From contig CAITNF010000013.1 in the NCBI GenBank assembly GCA_903893745.1, positions 86,237 to 150,236 of the forward strand: a DNA stretch of 64,000 bases, written 5' to 3'. This DNA comes from an uncultured Actinomycetes bacterium. Its GTDB lineage: Bacteria > Actinomycetota > Acidimicrobiia > Acidimicrobiales > RAAP-2. The notes below the pieces were generated by a model, which saw only the letters and a program-made list of their open reading frames with translations, was not told where the DNA came from and did no database searches. Every line of letters begins with the position of its first letter. The first letter of the stretch is position 1. Below, piece after piece: positions 62,000 to 64,000 of the stretch. A program made the position numbers and the translations under genes.

Positions 62000-62233
62000 T
62001 GAGCGGCGCTCTACTTCGTTTAGACCACCCCAAATGCCGTGCGACTCGCGGTGATCAATAGCGTTGGTGAGACACTCTTCGCGAACGGGACACGAAGTAC
62101 AGATTCGCTTTGCGGCCAGCTCTCGCTCGAGACGCTCTTCTTTTCGCTCACTCACGTCGGGAGCAAAAAAGAGAGCTCCTTCGCTCCCTCGACAGGCCGC
62201 CATTGCTGTCCACCCCATTGGCAAAATCGCCAT
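61985..62233 (-). CDS. WhiB-family transcriptional regulator
   Basis: AACRGSEGALFFAPD...[40 protein letters not shown]; four Cys and GIWGG motif. Confidence 0.95.
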   Translation of the reverse strand: MAILPMGWTAMAACRGSEGALFFAPDVSERKEERLERELAAKRICTSCPVREECLTNAIDHRESHGIWGGLNEVERRSLLRR

Positions 62234-62360
62234 TGTCTCTCCCCCCGGTTCGACTCTGACCGCAGGATAACCAGAAAGCCCCCAGGAGAGCAAGACGAGA
62301 ATTTCCGTCAACCTTTCCAGAGAACCAGCAGCCATTTCTGGCCTTGCTACGCTTTAGGTA

Positions 62361-62789
62361 ATGGCAACCATTCTTCTCGCGAGTGACCTTCCGGCCCTAC
62401 GCCACGAGTTACGCACCATGATTGATGGGCCCGATCTCACGATTGAGGAAGTCGCCAGCGGTCCAGAGGTTTTGACCCGAGTGAAGCAAGGTGGCGTTGA
62501 CCTGGTCGTCATGGACCTCCAGATTGGCTCGATGGGAGCCATGGCCATCTGTCTCGACTTGCGTAATGAGGAGTCCTACGGGGCCGCCGAGCCCGTCGCG
62601 GTCTTAATGTTGGTGGACCGCCGAGCCGATGTCTTTCTCGCCCGACGAAGTGGCGCTGATGGTTTTGTCGTGAAGCCCCTCGATCCGTTGCGCGTACGTC
62701 ACGCGGTGCGCGCGCTGCTGCACGGCGAACAGTACGAAGATGATTCACTTCGACCGGCCACCGTGCGTGTCGGCGGCGATCGCGGTTAA
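62361..62789 (+). CDS. Stand-alone response-regulator receiver domain protein
   Basis: ATILLASDLPALRHELRTMID...DLVVMDLQIGSMGAMAICLDLRN...GADGFVVKPLDPLRVRHAV. Confidence 0.85.
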   Translation: MATILLASDLPALRHELRTMIDGPDLTIEEVASGPEVLTRVKQGGVDLVVMDLQIGSMGAMAICLDLRNEESYGAAEPVAVLMLVDRRADVFLARRSGADGFVVKPLDPLRVRHAVRALLHGEQYEDDSLRPATVRVGGDRG

Positions 62790-63643
62790 TGAGTCACGCA
62801 GAACCTCCCCTCGCGGGGCTCGCGCGACTGCGCGCGCGCATTGCCGGTCGACCAGAACTAAAGGCTGCGTCACCCGAAGCGCTGGCCATTCACACGAGAG
62901 TTGACCAGCTCAGCAAACTCGAACTTCGTGACGTAATGACCCCGCGGGTCGACGTCGCGTTTTTGACTATTCCCGTCACCCCCGAGGCAATTGCTGAAGC
63001 AGTCCGTGACACGGGTCACTCGTGTTTCCCGGTCGTGAACGGAGACCTTGACGATGTTGAGGGAGTCTTACTGGTAAACGATCTCTTTCGATCAACAACC
63101 GTAAAACGAGCCATCGGAGTTTCGCTACCAACACCCAATGAAATTGCGCGAAAAATTCGTCGACCACTCATGTTGCCCGAAACTCTTGACCTGCTCGACA
63201 GTCTGACTGAGATGCGTGAGCAGCGCCGGACCTTCGCCCTCGCACTTGATGAGCACGGCGGCGTCGCGGGAGTGGTTTCAATTCGTGACATTCTCGAACA
63301 ACTGGTGGGCGACCTTAGTGACGAGTTCGACGAGGAGGATGAGCAGACCATCGTGCGAATCCGTGAGGATCGCTGGCTGGTGGATGGTCAAACGCACGTT
63401 GACGAAGTAGGCGTGGTTTTGGGAATAACTATCCCCGAGGGGGAGTACGTCACCATTGCCGGCTTTGTGCTTGATCTCGCTGGTGAAATTCCAGCCGCTG
63501 GGGCGACGTATGAATTTGAGGACTGCACGTTTCGCGTACAGTCCGTGGAGAAGCGCCGAATAAGCGAGCTGGTGATTGAGCGCCATACGCCCATTGCCGC
63601 TACTACCGGCGAGGGTGATCTGCCGTTGGCTCGAGGAACCTGA
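62789..63643 (+). CDS. CBS-pair/CorC-HlyC domain protein
   Basis: LRDVMTPRVDVAFL; FALALDEHGGVAGVVSIRDILEQLVGDLSDEFDEEDE; C-terminal transporter-associated domain. Confidence 0.9.
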   Translation: MSHAEPPLAGLARLRARIAGRPELKAASPEALAIHTRVDQLSKLELRDVMTPRVDVAFLTIPVTPEAIAEAVRDTGHSCFPVVNGDLDDVEGVLLVNDLFRSTTVKRAIGVSLPTPNEIARKIRRPLMLPETLDLLDSLTEMREQRRTFALALDEHGGVAGVVSIRDILEQLVGDLSDEFDEEDEQTIVRIREDRWLVDGQTHVDEVGVVLGITIPEGEYVTIAGFVLDLAGEIPAAGATYEFEDCTFRVQSVEKRRISELVIERHTPIAATTGEGDLPLARGT

Positions 63644-63681
63644 TGCCGACTAGGATTATCGGGCTGCGAGGCAACTCGCTG

Positions 63682-63759
63682 CGGGCTGTAGCGCAGCTTG
63701 GTTAGCGCGCTGCGTTCGGGACGCAGAGGTCGGGAGTTCAAATCTCCCCAGCCCGACCA
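63682..63759 (+). tRNA. tRNA-Pro (anticodon CGG), CCA encoded
   Basis: CGGGCTG...CTGCG-TTCGGGA-CGCAG...GAGTTCAAATCTC...CAGCCCG-ACCA. Confidence 0.95.
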
Positions 63760-63787
63760 CCATGGTTCGTCCATGGACGTAGTACAG

Positions 63788-63860
63788 GCCCCCATCGTCT
63801 AGCGGCCTAGGACACCACCCTTTCAAGGTGGCGGCACGGGTTCGAATCCCGTTGGGGGTG
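63788..63860 (+). tRNA. tRNA-Glu (anticodon TTC), CCA not encoded
   Basis: GCCCCCATCGTCTAGCGGCCTAGGACACCACCCTTTCAAGGTGGCGGCACGGGTTCGAATCCCGTTGGGGGTG. Confidence 0.95.
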
Positions 63861-63903
63861 CTAAGTTCCAATTGTTGTTTTACAGATAGTTGAAAGGACC
63901 CTC

Positions 63904-64000
63904 TTGAACTTTTCTGTAACTCCTAAGTCCACCCCGCCTGGTGCATTCCTCTCGATCACCAAGCTGATCGCCGCCACAATTGTCTTTGTCTCAACATTTC
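63904..64000 (+). CDS. 5' end of a putative secreted protein (truncated by window end)
   Basis: GAAAGGA RBS then TTG AAC TTT...: MNFSVTPKSTPPGAFLSITKLIAATIVFVSTF, open to window end, signal-peptide-like. Confidence 0.4.
   Translation, partial: MNFSVTPKSTPPGAFLSITKLIAATIVFVSTF

Overview
The window is a gene-dense stretch of about 57-58% GC actinobacterial chromosome. WhiB, CarD, a GlnR-like orphan regulator, a ceoBC pair and a CysO-like sulfur carrier are present, and the gene set looks Acidimicrobiia-like (inference). Most of it is housekeeping: groEL with CIRCE, clpC, radA, carD, ispDF, rlmB, lysS, coaX/panC, a folate operon, tilS/hpt, znuABC/zur, holB/tmk/topA, a sigma-70 factor, nadE, two glutamine synthetases, and four tRNAs. 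I found no CRISPR array, phage or transposase. The best second-look items are: (1) a SAM-I-type riboswitch in front of an overlapping pair of a threonine-synthase-like PLP enzyme and a CysO/MoaD-like sulfur carrier ending in GG, suggesting protein-thiocarboxylate-dependent homocysteine/methionine synthesis; (2) a tandemly triplicated [GNAT 3' end-hicA-hicB] module in which two hicA toxins are broken and all three hicB antitoxins are open; (3) a KimA/APC-type transporter with a fused C-terminal OB-fold, divergent from two TrkA-type regulators; (4) a MurL + MurD2-like pair for an alternative peptidoglycan route; (5) a type II (eukaryotic-like) glutamine synthetase with a histone-H1-like Lys/Ala tail; (6) large secreted repeat proteins, two carrying the same OmpA-like segment. 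All family calls come from reading translations by eye; no searches were run.
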